Origin: Foliamicus sp965115835
Lineage (GTDB): Bacteria; Pseudomonadota; Gammaproteobacteria; Steroidobacterales; Foliamicaceae
Direction of reading: 5' to 3'
Assembly (NCBI GenBank): GCA_965115835.1
Contig: OZ220471.1
Span: 2,542,001-2,606,000 of the forward strand
DNA: 64,000 nucleotides
The notes under the pieces are model-generated. The model was not told the origin of the DNA and ran no database searches. It saw nothing but the letters and a program-made list of their open reading frames with translations. Within the stretch, counting starts at the first letter, position 1, and each line of letters begins with the position of its first letter. Shown here in pieces: positions 8,076 to 17,433 of this stretch. The position numbers were made by a program, and so were the translations under genes.

Positions 8076-8636
8076 GTGGGACACCGGATTTCGAGAATTT
8101 ACACGCGCACTGGCGACCGCGGCGAAACCGGCATCGACGCCAAACGCCGCTTTCGCAAGCACCATCCGCGCATCCAGGCCTGCGGCGAGCTCGACGAATT
8201 GAACGCCGCGCTGGGCCTGCTGCTCGCGGAGCTGCCCCGGGGCGATATCGGCCGCCTGTTGCACGAAGTCCAGCAGCGGCTGTTCGACGCCGGCGCGGAA
8301 CTGTGCGTGGAAGGCCTTCGCATTACCAAGGCGGAGCATGTGACCGCGCTGGAGCAGGCCATCGACCGCCATAACCGCGAACTGCCTCCCCTGAAGGAGT
8401 TCATCCTGCCCGGAGGCGGCAAGGCGGCGGCCGCTTGCCATCTCGCCCGCGCCGTGTGCCGGCGGGCCGAGCGATCGCTCTGGGCGCTGGAGGACGCCGA
8501 GGGCGGCCTCAGCCCCGAATCCCTCCAGTATCTGAACCGGCTGTCCGACCTGCTGTTCGTGCTCGCGAGGCGGCTGTCCGCCACCGAGACCGAATGGCGC
8601 GGCGCCGGGCGCCGCCGGTCGGGAACGCGCTCCTGA
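8076..8636 (+). CDS. pduO: Cob(I)yrinic acid a,c-diamide/cobalamin adenosyltransferase, PduO type
   Basis: A 186-residue ATP:corrinoid adenosyltransferase. The N-terminal RIYTRTGDRGETGI is the ATP-binding signature, followed by ELDELNAALG and, near the C-terminus, CRRAERSL and LNRLSDLLFVLAR, all diagnostic of the PduO/MMAB family. It transfers the adenosyl group of ATP to reduced cobalamin, making the coenzyme form that the upstream riboswitch senses. GTG 8076 has a gaaggg site 9 bases ahead; the alternative TTG 8067 directly abuts that site and is unlikely. It is convergent with the M28 peptidase gene. Confidence 0.93.
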   Translation: MGHRISRIYTRTGDRGETGIDAKRRFRKHHPRIQACGELDELNAALGLLLAELPRGDIGRLLHEVQQRLFDAGAELCVEGLRITKAEHVTALEQAIDRHNRELPPLKEFILPGGGKAAAACHLARAVCRRAERSLWALEDAEGGLSPESLQYLNRLSDLLFVLARRLSATETEWRGAGRRRSGTRS

Positions 8637-8658
8637 CCGGGACCGTCAATCAAGCCAA

Positions 8659-10371
8659 TCAGAAGGCAGGATCGGACGCGCCCGACGATTCCAGGTCCGC
8701 AAGGGCGGCGGCGCGCGCCGAGGCAAACTCGTCGTCCGGGTTCCAGGACTGCATTTCGTCGGCCTGGGCGATCAGGCAGGTGGTCAGCAGGCCGAAGCGC
8801 GTGTCCGCCACCATCCCGTCGAATACCCATTCCCCGGTCAATTCATCGCTGGGCTGGTGGTAGTCGCGGGCGGTGTAGGCGTCGATCTGCTGCCTGCCCC
8901 ACCCTGCCGGCTTGCCGATGATTTCGACGCCGCCGTCCAGGTAAATTCCCGGCACGCCAATCCTGGCGAAGCTGAATTGATCGGACCGGTAGTAATACCC
9001 CTGGTCGGGAAACTGGTCGCCGCGCAGGGTTCTGCCGAGGAACGCGGCAACGCGGGACGCAACCTCGTCCAGCGAGGATTTCCCGAGCCCGATGAAGATC
9101 ATGTCGCTGGCCTCGCCCCAGAAGCCCACGCCGTCGAAATTGACGTTGGCCGCAATGCGTCCGGGATGAAAGGTGGGGTTCCTGGCGTAGTAGCCGGAGC
9201 CGATCAGACCCTGTTCTTCCGCGCCCACCAGCGCAAACACGATCGAGCGGCGCGGCGGAGTCGGCAACGCCGAAAGCGCCCTGGCCAGGGACAGCACCGC
9301 CGCCACGCCCGTGGCGTTATCGAAAGCGCCGTTATAGATCACGTCCTCGCCCTCGAAGGACGGCACGCCCATGCCGAGATGGTCGTGATGCGCCGTAACG
9401 ATCACGGCCTCGTGCTTGAGTTTCTCGTCGCATCCGGGAAGCACCCCCAGCACGTTGGCGGTCTCCACCCGCTCCAGCCGGGCGTTCATTTCGAGCCGGG
9501 TGCGGATGCCGAGAGGCACGGGAGCAAAGTCCCGGCTGCGGGCCGCTGCCACGAGTTCGTCGAGGTCGTGACCGGCCGAGGCCAGCAGCCGCCTCGCCGC
9601 CTCCTCGGTCAGCCAGGCGGCCACTTCCAGCCGCGGCTCTTCCTCCAACGGAAGTTCGTACTGCGGACCGGACCATGAAGTTTCGACGACCTGCCAGGGG
9701 TAGCCTGCCGAAGGGACCGTGTGAACGATGATTGCGCCCGCCGCGCCGAGACGCGCGGCGATTTCATACTTGTAGGTCCAGCGCCCGTAATAGAGACGGC
9801 GTTCGCCGGCGAAAAGTTCCGGATCCCAGTCCGGGTCGTTGTTGAGCATGACCAGCACCTTGCCGCTCATGTCCATGGACTTGTAATCGTCCCACCCGTA
9901 TTCCGGCGCCTGGATGCCGAAGCCTGCAAATACGAGCTCGGCATCCGCCAGCGCGGCGCGCTCGCTCTGATTGCTCGCGTTGGCGACGAAATCCGTGCGG
10001 GGCGCAAGCGACACGCCGGAGGAAAAGGTCCATGCTTCCGGCAGGTCCGTGGCCACACTCACCAGCTCGAAAGGCTGCTGATAGCCCTGATCGCCGCCCG
10101 GGGCGATGTTCGCTGCGGTCAGTTGCGCCGCAATCCATTCCCGCGCCTTCCGGTCGCCGGCGCTGCCCGGAGCGCGGCCCTGGTAAGCATCGCTCGCCAG
10201 TTCCGCCACCACGGCCCGCAAATCCTCGCCCCGAATCAGGCGGGACACGTCATCCGCATAGGCCATGACCTCGTCCGGCGCGGTGGGGCCGCACTGCCCA
10301 GCCGTTTCAACATCCGTCTTGCCGCAGCCGGCGGCGATCAGACAGGCAATCACCAAACTTGGCGCACGCAT
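8659..10371 (-). CDS. Secreted M28 family zinc aminopeptidase, lipoprotein
   Basis: A 570-residue peptidase. The N-terminus is a lipoprotein signal with LIAAGC. A protease-associated-type insert occupies roughly residues 130-290. The M28 catalytic domain follows with the di-zinc ligands visible: TAHHDHLGM, FDNATGVAAVL, EEQGLIGS, NFDGVGFW and DYHQPSDEL. It should cleave N-terminal residues of peptides in the periplasm. ATG 10371 has a well-placed GGGAG site; upstream in-frame sequence is low-complexity and lacks coding character. It lies 185 bases downstream of trpA on the same strand and could be transcribed with it. Confidence 0.93.
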   Translation of the reverse strand: MRAPSLVIACLIAAGCGKTDVETAGQCGPTAPDEVMAYADDVSRLIRGEDLRAVVAELASDAYQGRAPGSAGDRKAREWIAAQLTAANIAPGGDQGYQQPFELVSVATDLPEAWTFSSGVSLAPRTDFVANASNQSERAALADAELVFAGFGIQAPEYGWDDYKSMDMSGKVLVMLNNDPDWDPELFAGERRLYYGRWTYKYEIAARLGAAGAIIVHTVPSAGYPWQVVETSWSGPQYELPLEEEPRLEVAAWLTEEAARRLLASAGHDLDELVAAARSRDFAPVPLGIRTRLEMNARLERVETANVLGVLPGCDEKLKHEAVIVTAHHDHLGMGVPSFEGEDVIYNGAFDNATGVAAVLSLARALSALPTPPRRSIVFALVGAEEQGLIGSGYYARNPTFHPGRIAANVNFDGVGFWGEASDMIFIGLGKSSLDEVASRVAAFLGRTLRGDQFPDQGYYYRSDQFSFARIGVPGIYLDGGVEIIGKPAGWGRQQIDAYTARDYHQPSDELTGEWVFDGMVADTRFGLLTTCLIAQADEMQSWNPDDEFASARAAALADLESSGASDPAF

Positions 10372-10556
10372 GGAACACTCCCGGGATTGGCGTCTCTTGC
10401 AGGCACAAGATACACGAAAGACGCGCGCCCCGGGCAGGCAGGCGACATGGCGCGGCGCCAACAGCTCTTCACCCGCCGGTCTCACCGAACCTTGCAGCCG
10501 TTTCGGCCCGCCCGCAGCGACGCCTTGCCCCGGCCGCCGCGCTTGAGCTTCGCGCT

Positions 10557-11333
10557 TCAGTCGCGCAGCGCGAGCAAAAACGCGCCCGGATCCTCGCCGC
10601 GCTCCAGGCAGTCCACCACTGCCGAGCCCACGATCACGCCGTCGGCCACGCCGCCCAGGGCGCGCACCTGCTCCGCGCTGCGAACGCCGAAGCCGGCGCA
10701 CACGGGCAACCCGGAATAGCGCCCCACCTTTTGCATGTAGTCCGTCATTTCCGGGGAAACCTGCTGTTTTCCTCCGGTCACTCCGGTGACCGTGACGGCG
10801 TACACGAACCCCGCGCTGCCCTCACACAGCGTACGCAGGCGTTGGTCGGGCGTGGCCGGGGTAACCATCTGCACCAGCGCCACGCCCTGTTCCCCGAGCT
10901 GCTCGCGGAACGTTGCGCATTCCTCCCACGGAAGGTCCGGCACGATCAGGCCGGCCACGCCGCCCTCTGCGCAACGCAACGCCAGCCTTTCGATGCCGTA
11001 GGCGAGCAGCGGATTGCAATAACTCATCAGCACCAGCGGCACGCCCGGGTCGCCATGCGCCTCGAGTTCCCGCAATATCCATTCGAGGGTAACGCGATTG
11101 GCCAGCGCCGTTTCGCTGGCCCGCTGGATCGTGACGCCATCCGCCATGGGGTCCGAAAACGGCACTCCGATCTCCACGGCGTCGCCTGCGGCCGCCAACC
11201 GGTCCAGCACCGCATGAAAGTCCTCCTTTCGCGGGTGTCCGGCAGTGAAGAACGGCAGCAGCGCCGGGCGCGGCGCCCGGGCGATGGCGTTCCCGAGACG
11301 TTTGGCGCCGGAGGTGGGATTACGCATGGGCAT
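10557..11333 (-). CDS. trpA: Tryptophan synthase alpha subunit
   Basis: A 258-residue TIM-barrel enzyme that releases indole from indole-3-glycerol phosphate. The catalytic EIGVPFSDP and DGVTIQ segments, the VTPATP loop, VTGVTGGK and GFGVRSAEQV are all present. DGVTIQ has Val where most homologues have Pro. Starts at ATG 11333 and ATG 11327 are both possible and neither has a strong ribosome-binding site. The gene is unusual in not following trpB directly: a lipoprotein gene on the other strand and 118 bases of spacer before trpA separate them, so trpA probably has its own promoter. Confidence 0.96.
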   Translation of the reverse strand: MPMRNPTSGAKRLGNAIARAPRPALLPFFTAGHPRKEDFHAVLDRLAAAGDAVEIGVPFSDPMADGVTIQRASETALANRVTLEWILRELEAHGDPGVPLVLMSYCNPLLAYGIERLALRCAEGGVAGLIVPDLPWEECATFREQLGEQGVALVQMVTPATPDQRLRTLCEGSAGFVYAVTVTGVTGGKQQVSPEMTDYMQKVGRYSGLPVCAGFGVRSAEQVRALGGVADGVIVGSAVVDCLERGEDPGAFLLALRD

Positions 11334-11451
11334 ACATTCTGGGGTATCTCCGGCGAGCCTCACAATGCCGCTTCGCAGGTCGCCTTGCAACCCTGGGGGC
11401 GGCGACCGCATCTGTTTTTCATGTGAACCTCAATTATGGATGGAGAAGCCC

Positions 11452-11826
11452 ATGAAATCGATACGACCTGTTCTGCTGCCCTGTGTTCTGCTCGCTGCCG
11501 GCTGCGCCACCTTCAAGGATCCCAGCGGCGCCATTGTCGACATGCAGGGCGTGGATCCGGGGCAATACGCGCTCGACCTCGCCGAGTGCCGGAAGTATGC
11601 CGATGAAGTGCCGGTAGGCCAACATGTCGCCACCGGTGCGGTGGCCGGCGCCGCCGTGGGGGCAGCGGCCGCCGCCGTGTCCGGAGAAGACAGTTCGGAG
11701 ATCGGGAAAAGCGCCGGCGTCGGCGCCGTCGTCGGAGGCGCGACGACTGGCGTATCGGCCGTGCAGGAGCATCGTCATGTGGTGCGCGAGTGCCTGCGCG
11801 GGCGGGGCTACCGCGTGCTCAACTGA
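11452..11826 (+). CDS. Glycine-zipper lipoprotein of unknown function
   Basis: A 124-residue protein with a lipoprotein signal ending LLAAGCATF. Two glycine-zipper stretches follow (GAVAGAAVGAAAAAV and GVGAVVGGATTGV), then a short C-terminal CLRGRGYRVLN. Such proteins are small outer-membrane or periplasmic lipoproteins, often stress related, without a defined role. ATG 11452 has a GGAG site 6 bases ahead; ATG 11440 is in frame but lacks one. The gene lies between trpB and trpA on the opposite strand. Confidence 0.85.
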   Translation: MKSIRPVLLPCVLLAAGCATFKDPSGAIVDMQGVDPGQYALDLAECRKYADEVPVGQHVATGAVAGAAVGAAAAAVSGEDSSEIGKSAGVGAVVGGATTGVSAVQEHRHVVRECLRGRGYRVLN

Positions 11827-11890
11827 GCCCTCTGGCGCGCACCGGTGTTCGGCCGTTGCGCGGCAGCGGCGAGAGATCCGCGCGCGCTCG

Positions 11891-13117
11891 TCAGCCTGAC
11901 ATCCGGGTGAGCGTGGACAAGTCCTTGTCCCCGCGGCCGGACAGGCCCACCAGCAGGCGCTTGCCCGGGTTGTTTCGCGCCCAGGCGCGGGCCGCGAACA
12001 GGGCGTGGCCGGGCTCCAGCGCCGGCAGGACGCCCTCCAGCCGGCAGCACTCCGCCACGGCTTCCAGGGCCTGTTCGTCGCTGGCAGTCAGATAACGGAC
12101 CCGACCGACGGCCTTGAGCAGCGCGTGCTCGGGGCCGACGCCCGGATAATCGAGACCGGCGGAAATCGAGGAGGTCTCGAGAATCTGGCCGTCCTCGTCA
12201 TAGAGCAGCATCGAGTAGCTGCCATGCAGCACCCCCGGCTTGCCGGCGCACAGGGAGGCGGCGTTCTCGCCTGCGCCCGGCCCCTTGCCGCCTGCCTCCA
12301 CGCCGAACAGGCGCACGGAATCGTCGCCCAGAAATGCGTGAAACAGGCCTATGGCGTTCGAGCCGCCGCCCACGCAGGCGAACACCGCGTCCGGCAGGCC
12401 GCCGGCCGAATGTTCGAACTGCTGCCGGGCCTCTTCGCCGATGACTTTTTGCAATTCGCGAACCAGCCAGGGATAAGGGTGCGGCCCCACCGCCGATCCC
12501 AGCAGGTAATACACGCCGTGAGGGTCCGAGACCCAGGAGCGAAAGGCTTCGTCGGTTGCAGCGCGAAGGGTTCGGTCACCCTTGTCCACGGGCGCCACCT
12601 TGGCGCCGAGCTGTCGCATGCGCTGCACGTTCGGCGCTTGTCGCTCCATGTCCAGCACCCCCATATACACCGTGCACGGCAAACCCACGCGCGCGCAGGC
12701 CGCCGCCGCCGCCACGCCGTGCTGGCCGGCCCCGGTTTCCGCCACCACCTGATGCGCGCCCAGGCGCCGCGCCAGATGCGCCTGACCCAGCGCGTTGTTG
12801 ATCTTGTGGGCGCCGGTGTGCGCCAGATCCTCCCGCTTGATCCACACCTGTCCCCCCCAGGACTGCTCCAGGCCCCGCGCCCGGGTAAGCGCAGTGGGGC
12901 GTCCGATCCACTCCCGGCGTTCCTCGTCCAGGGCGCGGCAAGCATCTTCGTCGGCAAAGAATGCGCGCGCCCGGCGTTCCAGCCGGGACAGCGCCGGCAT
13001 CAGCGTCTCCGGCGCGAACCGGCCGCCGAACGGCCCGAAGCGGCCGTCGCCGTCCGGCAGCTCGCCCTTCAGCAGCGCCGCCAGCAGCGCGCGGCGTTCG
13101 GGTTCGGGGATTTTCAC
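11891..13117 (-). CDS. trpB: Tryptophan synthase beta subunit
   Basis: A 408-residue pyridoxal-phosphate enzyme joining indole and serine. The PLP lysine lies in HTGAHKINNALGQ; ETGAGQHG, GGGSNAIG for phosphate binding and the C-terminal LSGRGDKD are intact. It starts with GTG at 13117, whose last two bases form part of the TGA of trpF (GTGA overlap), a sign of translational coupling. It is the last gene of the trpDCFB cluster. Its partner trpA lies beyond an opposing gene. Confidence 0.97.
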   Translation of the reverse strand: MKIPEPERRALLAALLKGELPDGDGRFGPFGGRFAPETLMPALSRLERRARAFFADEDACRALDEERREWIGRPTALTRARGLEQSWGGQVWIKREDLAHTGAHKINNALGQAHLARRLGAHQVVAETGAGQHGVAAAAACARVGLPCTVYMGVLDMERQAPNVQRMRQLGAKVAPVDKGDRTLRAATDEAFRSWVSDPHGVYYLLGSAVGPHPYPWLVRELQKVIGEEARQQFEHSAGGLPDAVFACVGGGSNAIGLFHAFLGDDSVRLFGVEAGGKGPGAGENAASLCAGKPGVLHGSYSMLLYDEDGQILETSSISAGLDYPGVGPEHALLKAVGRVRYLTASDEQALEAVAECCRLEGVLPALEPGHALFAARAWARNNPGKRLLVGLSGRGDKDLSTLTRMSG

Positions 13118-13722
13118 CGCGACCTGGCCGCCTGACGCGCGGCGCGCACGAACTCGATCATGGCCCTGCGATCCTTGATCCCCGGCCCGCTCTCGACGCC
13201 GGAGGCCACATCCACGCCCCAGGGACGAACCCGGCGCACGGCGTCGCCCACATTGCCGGGGTTCAGTCCGCCGGCCAGCACCACCTCCGTGCGGCGCGCG
13301 AGCTCGGCGGCGCGCGCCCAGTCCGGTCGCTGGCCGCTGCCGCTGAGCGCGCTTTCGAACAGGCAGCGTGTTCCTGGCGGCACGGCGGCCGGGTGGAATG
13401 CCTCGTGGTCCCTGTACACGGGCAGCGTCGGCATTCCCGGGGGCAGGGTCAGGCGCGCCAGACTGCCGGCGTCCGCCTGCAGGCAGTCCGGCTCGAACCC
13501 TGCGAAAACCTTCTCCCAATCCTGCTGGTCGGGGCGCAGCATGACTGCGACGCGCAGAACATGCCGCGGCACTGCCGCCGCCAGGCGGGCGGCCCGTTCG
13601 GGTTCGAGGCAGCGCGGCGAGGGCGGGTAGAAGTTGAACCCGACGGCGTTGGCGCCGGCGGATGCGGCGACTTCCAGGGCTTCCGGGGTCCTGAAGCCGC
13701 AAATTTTGACAAACAGGCTCAT
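13114..13722 (-). CDS. trpF: Phosphoribosylanthranilate isomerase
   Basis: A 202-residue TIM-barrel isomerase that converts phosphoribosylanthranilate to the deoxyribulose form. The N-terminal VKICGFRTPE with the catalytic Cys, the GFNFYPPSPR loop, AGGLNPGNV and GVDVASGVESGPGIKD are characteristic. The ATG overlaps the TGA of trpC (ATGA) and the stop overlaps the GTG of trpB, so trpC-F-B form a translationally coupled series. Confidence 0.96.
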   Translation of the reverse strand: MSLFVKICGFRTPEALEVAASAGANAVGFNFYPPSPRCLEPERAARLAAAVPRHVLRVAVMLRPDQQDWEKVFAGFEPDCLQADAGSLARLTLPPGMPTLPVYRDHEAFHPAAVPPGTRCLFESALSGSGQRPDWARAAELARRTEVVLAGGLNPGNVGDAVRRVRPWGVDVASGVESGPGIKDRRAMIEFVRAARQAARSR

Positions 13723-14546
13723 GCCAGCGCCCGACCCCTTCGCCCCCGGGACAGCATCTCCCTGACGAGACCGCCGGGATCGGCGGATCGCATCAGCGCA
13801 GCGCCCACCAGCACGCCGTCCCAGCCTCCGGCTGCCAGATCCGCCACCTCGCCCGACTGACTGATCCCGCTCTCGGCGAACATCGCCTGGGCGCCAGGGC
13901 TCCGGGGGCGGAAGCGGCGGAAGCGAGTCTTGTCCACTTCCAGCGTCCGCAAGTCGCGACAGTTGAGGCCCAGCAGCGCCTGCCTGCCGCCTCCCGCCCG
14001 TTCGGCAATCCTTTGTGCGCGCTGCAACTGATCGCCATCGAAGGCTTCCAGCAGCGCGAACATGCCACAGCGCAGAGCCGTGCCCAGCATCGCTTCGGTG
14101 CGGTCGTCGCCGGTCATGCCCACGATCAGCAGGACTCCCGCCGCGCCATGCTGCCGGGCTTCCAGTACCTGGTACGGCTCCACCAGGAAATCCTTGCGCA
14201 TGACCGGGGCGTTGGGCGCCGCGCGCGCGACTCGCACGAGCAGGTCCAGCGACCCGCCGAACCGGCTGGGTTCGGTCAGCACCGACAGGGCCAATGCGCC
14301 GCCGCCGACATAGTCTGCGGCCAGCCTTGCCGGATCGAAGGATGGGTTGGCGAGGGAACCTTCGCTGGGAGAGCGCGGCTTGATTTCCGCGATCAGCTCG
14401 AAGCCTTCGGGAGAGAAGGCCAGCGGTGGCGGTGGCGGCAGGGCCTCCACCAACTGCCTGAGCTGTGCTTCGCTTTGGCGCTGCCTGGCCGTGGCTGCGC
14501 GCTCGCGGCTCGATTCCGCCATGCATTCGAGAAATCCCGCGTTCAT
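13719..14546 (-). CDS. trpC: Indole-3-glycerol phosphate synthase
   Basis: A 275-residue single-domain enzyme, not fused to trpF. ELIAEIKPRSPSEG, VLTEPSRFGGSLD, VMRKDFLVEPYQV, LLIVGM, GLNCRDLRTLEVD and FAESGISQ match the family's catalytic loops. It closes the pyrrole ring by decarboxylation to give indole-3-glycerol phosphate. The ATG at 14546 overlaps the TGA of trpD (ATGA). Confidence 0.97.
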   Translation of the reverse strand: MNAGFLECMAESSRERAATARQRQSEAQLRQLVEALPPPPPLAFSPEGFELIAEIKPRSPSEGSLANPSFDPARLAADYVGGGALALSVLTEPSRFGGSLDLLVRVARAAPNAPVMRKDFLVEPYQVLEARQHGAAGVLLIVGMTGDDRTEAMLGTALRCGMFALLEAFDGDQLQRAQRIAERAGGGRQALLGLNCRDLRTLEVDKTRFRRFRPRSPGAQAMFAESGISQSGEVADLAAGGWDGVLVGAALMRSADPGGLVREMLSRGRRGRALA

Positions 14547-15562
14547 CCCGCCCTGATGCGCTCCAGCAAACGTCCTGCCCGGCCTTCCCTCAGAGCCTCG
14601 CGGGCCGCCTGCACTCCCTCCGCGAGTCCGGGCGCCTCGCCGGTCAGTTCGAGCGCCAGCCCGGCCTGCAGGGCCAGTGCATCGCTGAGCGCCTGGCTGC
14701 CATCCCCGCGCAGGGCGGATTCGAGGGTTTGCGCGTTGTATTCCCGGTCGCCGCCCGCCAATGCCGACGGCAGGCAGCGCGCAATGCCGACAGTCGCGGG
14801 ATCGCGGGTGGCCGCATCGACCCGGCCCGGCCGAACATCCAGCAGCAAGTAGCGGCCGACCGGCGTCGGTTCGTCCCAGCCCGGTTCGCCGTGGACCACG
14901 AAGCAGCGTTCGATGTCCAACCCGCTCAGGGTGTCGGCGATCAGCCGCGCCGCGTCCGGGCTCAAGGCCCCCACCAGCAGGAACGGCGGTCGGGCCGGGT
15001 TGGCCAGCGGGCCGAGCAGGTTGAACACGGTGGGAACGCCCAGGGCAGCGCGGACTGTCGCCACGGATTTCATCGCCGGGTGGAAGTACGGAGCGAACAT
15101 GAAGGCGAAGCCGTGCGCTTCCAGCAAGGCGGTTACCTCCCCGGCGCTGGCAGGCAAGGGCGCCCCCAGCGCTTCCAGGACATCCGCGCTGCCGGTCTTG
15201 CTGGACACGGCGCGGTTGCCGTGCTTGGCGATTCGCACGCCGCAGGAAGCGGCCAGCAGGCCCGCGCCGGTGGACAGATTGATGCTGCCCGACTGGTCGC
15301 CTCCCGTTCCGACCACATCCGCCACCGGGCTGCCGGGCGGGAGCTCGGGGCGAATGGCCAGCGCCTGCATGGCCCGCGCAAAGCCCCGCATCTCGGCAGC
15401 GCTTTCGCCCTTGAGTCGCAGGGCGGCCAGTAGCGCGCCCGCCAGCGCTTCCGGCGCCTTGCCTGCGGCCAGTTCGCGCATGGCTGTCTCGGCTTCGCTT
15501 TCCTCAAGGGAGGCGCCGAGCAGGAGCCGGCGGAGCAGCTCGCGGAGGGGATCAGAAGTCAT
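14543..15562 (-). CDS. trpD: Anthranilate phosphoribosyltransferase
   Basis: A 339-residue enzyme that transfers phosphoribose to anthranilate. The PRPP-binding DVVGTGGDQSGSINLSTGA, the KHGNRAVSS segment and NLLGPLANPARP are diagnostic. The gene begins 11 bases inside the end of the SLC13 permease gene, so both probably share one transcript. No trpE or trpG (anthranilate synthase) is found in the window, so the pathway's first step is encoded elsewhere. Confidence 0.97.
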   Translation of the reverse strand: MTSDPLRELLRRLLLGASLEESEAETAMRELAAGKAPEALAGALLAALRLKGESAAEMRGFARAMQALAIRPELPPGSPVADVVGTGGDQSGSINLSTGAGLLAASCGVRIAKHGNRAVSSKTGSADVLEALGAPLPASAGEVTALLEAHGFAFMFAPYFHPAMKSVATVRAALGVPTVFNLLGPLANPARPPFLLVGALSPDAARLIADTLSGLDIERCFVVHGEPGWDEPTPVGRYLLLDVRPGRVDAATRDPATVGIARCLPSALAGGDREYNAQTLESALRGDGSQALSDALALQAGLALELTGEAPGLAEGVQAAREALREGRAGRLLERIRAG

Positions 15563-17354
15563 ACATGATCGGCAGCAGCAAGGAAAAACCGCCCCACATG
15601 ATGAGCGTGAGCGGCGCGCCGATGCGCAGGAAGTCCAGGCGCCGGTACCCACCCGCGCTCATGATGAGAAGGTTCGTCTGGTAGCCGATGGGGGTAAGAA
15701 AACTCATGTTGACGCCGAAGATCACCGCCAGGATGAAGGGTTCCACCGGCGCCCCGAGGCCGGAGGCGAACGCCGCCGCGATCGGGGTTCCGATAATCGC
15801 GGCGGCGTTGTTGGAAACCACGTTGGTGAGGATTGCCATCATCAGCATCAGGGCGCTGAGCACCACGGGAACGGGCAGGTCGCCGGAAAGCGCCACGAAG
15901 ACCGCTGCAAGCCAGTTGGCGGCGCCGGTTTTGATCAGGGCGTCCCCGAGGCCGAGGCTGGCCACGATGATGATGGTGAGCGGCAAGTTGAAGGCGTCTC
16001 GCACGTTGCGCCAGATCAGGCACTTCGCGGCGATCATCGCGCCCACGCCTGTCACGGACGTCAGCACGATGGGCATCCAGCCGAGTGCTGCGGGGATGAT
16101 GGCTGCGGCCATGATGCCTACTGCGGCCCGTGCGCGGCCGGCGCGGGGGAGCTCCACGACGCGGCCCAGAACGAGCACCGGGGACTCGGTGGTCAGACGG
16201 CGAATATCGGCTCGCGTAGCCTGCACGAGGATCACGTCGCCGGTGCTCAGGCGAGTGTCGAGCAGGTCGTCGCTGGGCGCTTCCCGATCGCCGGCACGGT
16301 ATATGGCCAGCGGCGCCAGACCATAGATTTCGTCCAGATGCGCGTCGCTGAGACTGCGCTTGTCGAGCGGCGAGCCTCGCGTCACCACCAGTTCGGCCAC
16401 CTGCTGCGGTTCGTCGGAATACCTGGGTTCGCCCCCCGGCAGCGACGCGCCCAGCAGCTCCTCGAACTGATGCAGGCGCTCCAGGGTGTCGCGCACGAAC
16501 AGCCGGTCGCCGGCGCGGATGCGTATTGTTGGAAGCCGCGACACAATCACGTCGTTGCCTCTCAGAACGCGGGTGACCTCGATGGTGTTGTTGGTGCGGG
16601 CGCGGATCGCCGCCAGCGTCTTGCCGTCGGCGAACCCCCCGGCGCGGATCCGCAGCGTTGTCGCGTACAAGCGTTGGGCGGTTTGCAGGGGGAGTTTGCG
16701 TTCCGGCATCAACTTGGGCGCCAGCCACCACAAAAAGAGAACTCCTGCGCCGCCCACGATCAGAACCGGCAGGGTAAACGAGAACATGCCGAAGGGCTCA
16801 AGGCCCAGGTCTTGTGCGATGCCGGCAACCAGCAGGTTGGTGGAGGTGCCGATTACGGTGGACATGCCCCCGATCAGGGTGGCGAATCCCATGGGCAGCA
16901 GAATGGCCGAGGGGGACTGGTGGGCATGCAGGGCCGCGGCGGTGAGAACCGGCAGCAGCATGACGACTACCGGCGTGTTGTTTACGAAGGCGCTGAAAAC
17001 CGCCGAGCCCACGAGGGTCAGCAGGGCGGCAAGCAGGGGGATGCGATTCCACAGCCGGGTGAAGAAAAGGGCGACCGGGCGCAGCGCGCCGGTTGTTTCC
17101 AGGCCCTTGCCCATGACCAGCAGCGCCGTGATGGTAACGAGCGCCTCATGGCCCAGGTTGCGGAAAAAGTCGGTTGAGCGCACGACTTGCTCGCCATCGC
17201 GCTCCAGCGGCCACAGCTCGAATCCCAGCAACAGCAATAGCAGCACGCCCGTGCCGGCGGTCTCCAGGGGGATCCGGTCGCGGGTAAACAGGTACAACGC
17301 GAACACGGTGAGCAGCATCACCATGAGGGCGTGGACGCCAGGGAATTCCGGCAA
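15552..17354 (-). CDS. SLC13/DASS family permease with two TrkA-C domains
   Basis: A 600-residue integral membrane carrier. The N-terminal half has about six hydrophobic segments with SAFVNNTPVVVMLLP and a GGMSTVIGTSTN motif. The middle (roughly residues 215-370) has two soluble TrkA-C-like regulatory domains. The C-terminal half repeats the scaffold with NVVSNNAAAIIGTP and TPIGYQTN. This architecture is common in sodium/anion symporters for sulfate or dicarboxylates; the substrate is not predictable. The TTG at 17354 has GGGGAG 6 bases ahead; an in-frame TTG at 17360 abuts that site. It overlaps trpD by 11 bases. Confidence 0.85.
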   Translation of the reverse strand: MPEFPGVHALMVMLLTVFALYLFTRDRIPLETAGTGVLLLLLLGFELWPLERDGEQVVRSTDFFRNLGHEALVTITALLVMGKGLETTGALRPVALFFTRLWNRIPLLAALLTLVGSAVFSAFVNNTPVVVMLLPVLTAAALHAHQSPSAILLPMGFATLIGGMSTVIGTSTNLLVAGIAQDLGLEPFGMFSFTLPVLIVGGAGVLFLWWLAPKLMPERKLPLQTAQRLYATTLRIRAGGFADGKTLAAIRARTNNTIEVTRVLRGNDVIVSRLPTIRIRAGDRLFVRDTLERLHQFEELLGASLPGGEPRYSDEPQQVAELVVTRGSPLDKRSLSDAHLDEIYGLAPLAIYRAGDREAPSDDLLDTRLSTGDVILVQATRADIRRLTTESPVLVLGRVVELPRAGRARAAVGIMAAAIIPAALGWMPIVLTSVTGVGAMIAAKCLIWRNVRDAFNLPLTIIIVASLGLGDALIKTGAANWLAAVFVALSGDLPVPVVLSALMLMMAILTNVVSNNAAAIIGTPIAAAFASGLGAPVEPFILAVIFGVNMSFLTPIGYQTNLLIMSAGGYRRLDFLRIGAPLTLIMWGGFSLLLPIMYDF

Positions 17355-17433
17355 GATCAACTCCCCTTTGAGGACTTGCGGCCGAAGCGGGGCCGCTATG
17401 GTAGCAGTTTGGGGGTTGCGAATTGCGCTCCGG

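Noticed and set aside
11891..13702. An apparent 603-residue fusion in the trpB frame
   Set aside because: The upstream part is the wrong frame of trpF; trpB starts at GTG 13117 with a GTGA overlap and trpF has its own intact frame.
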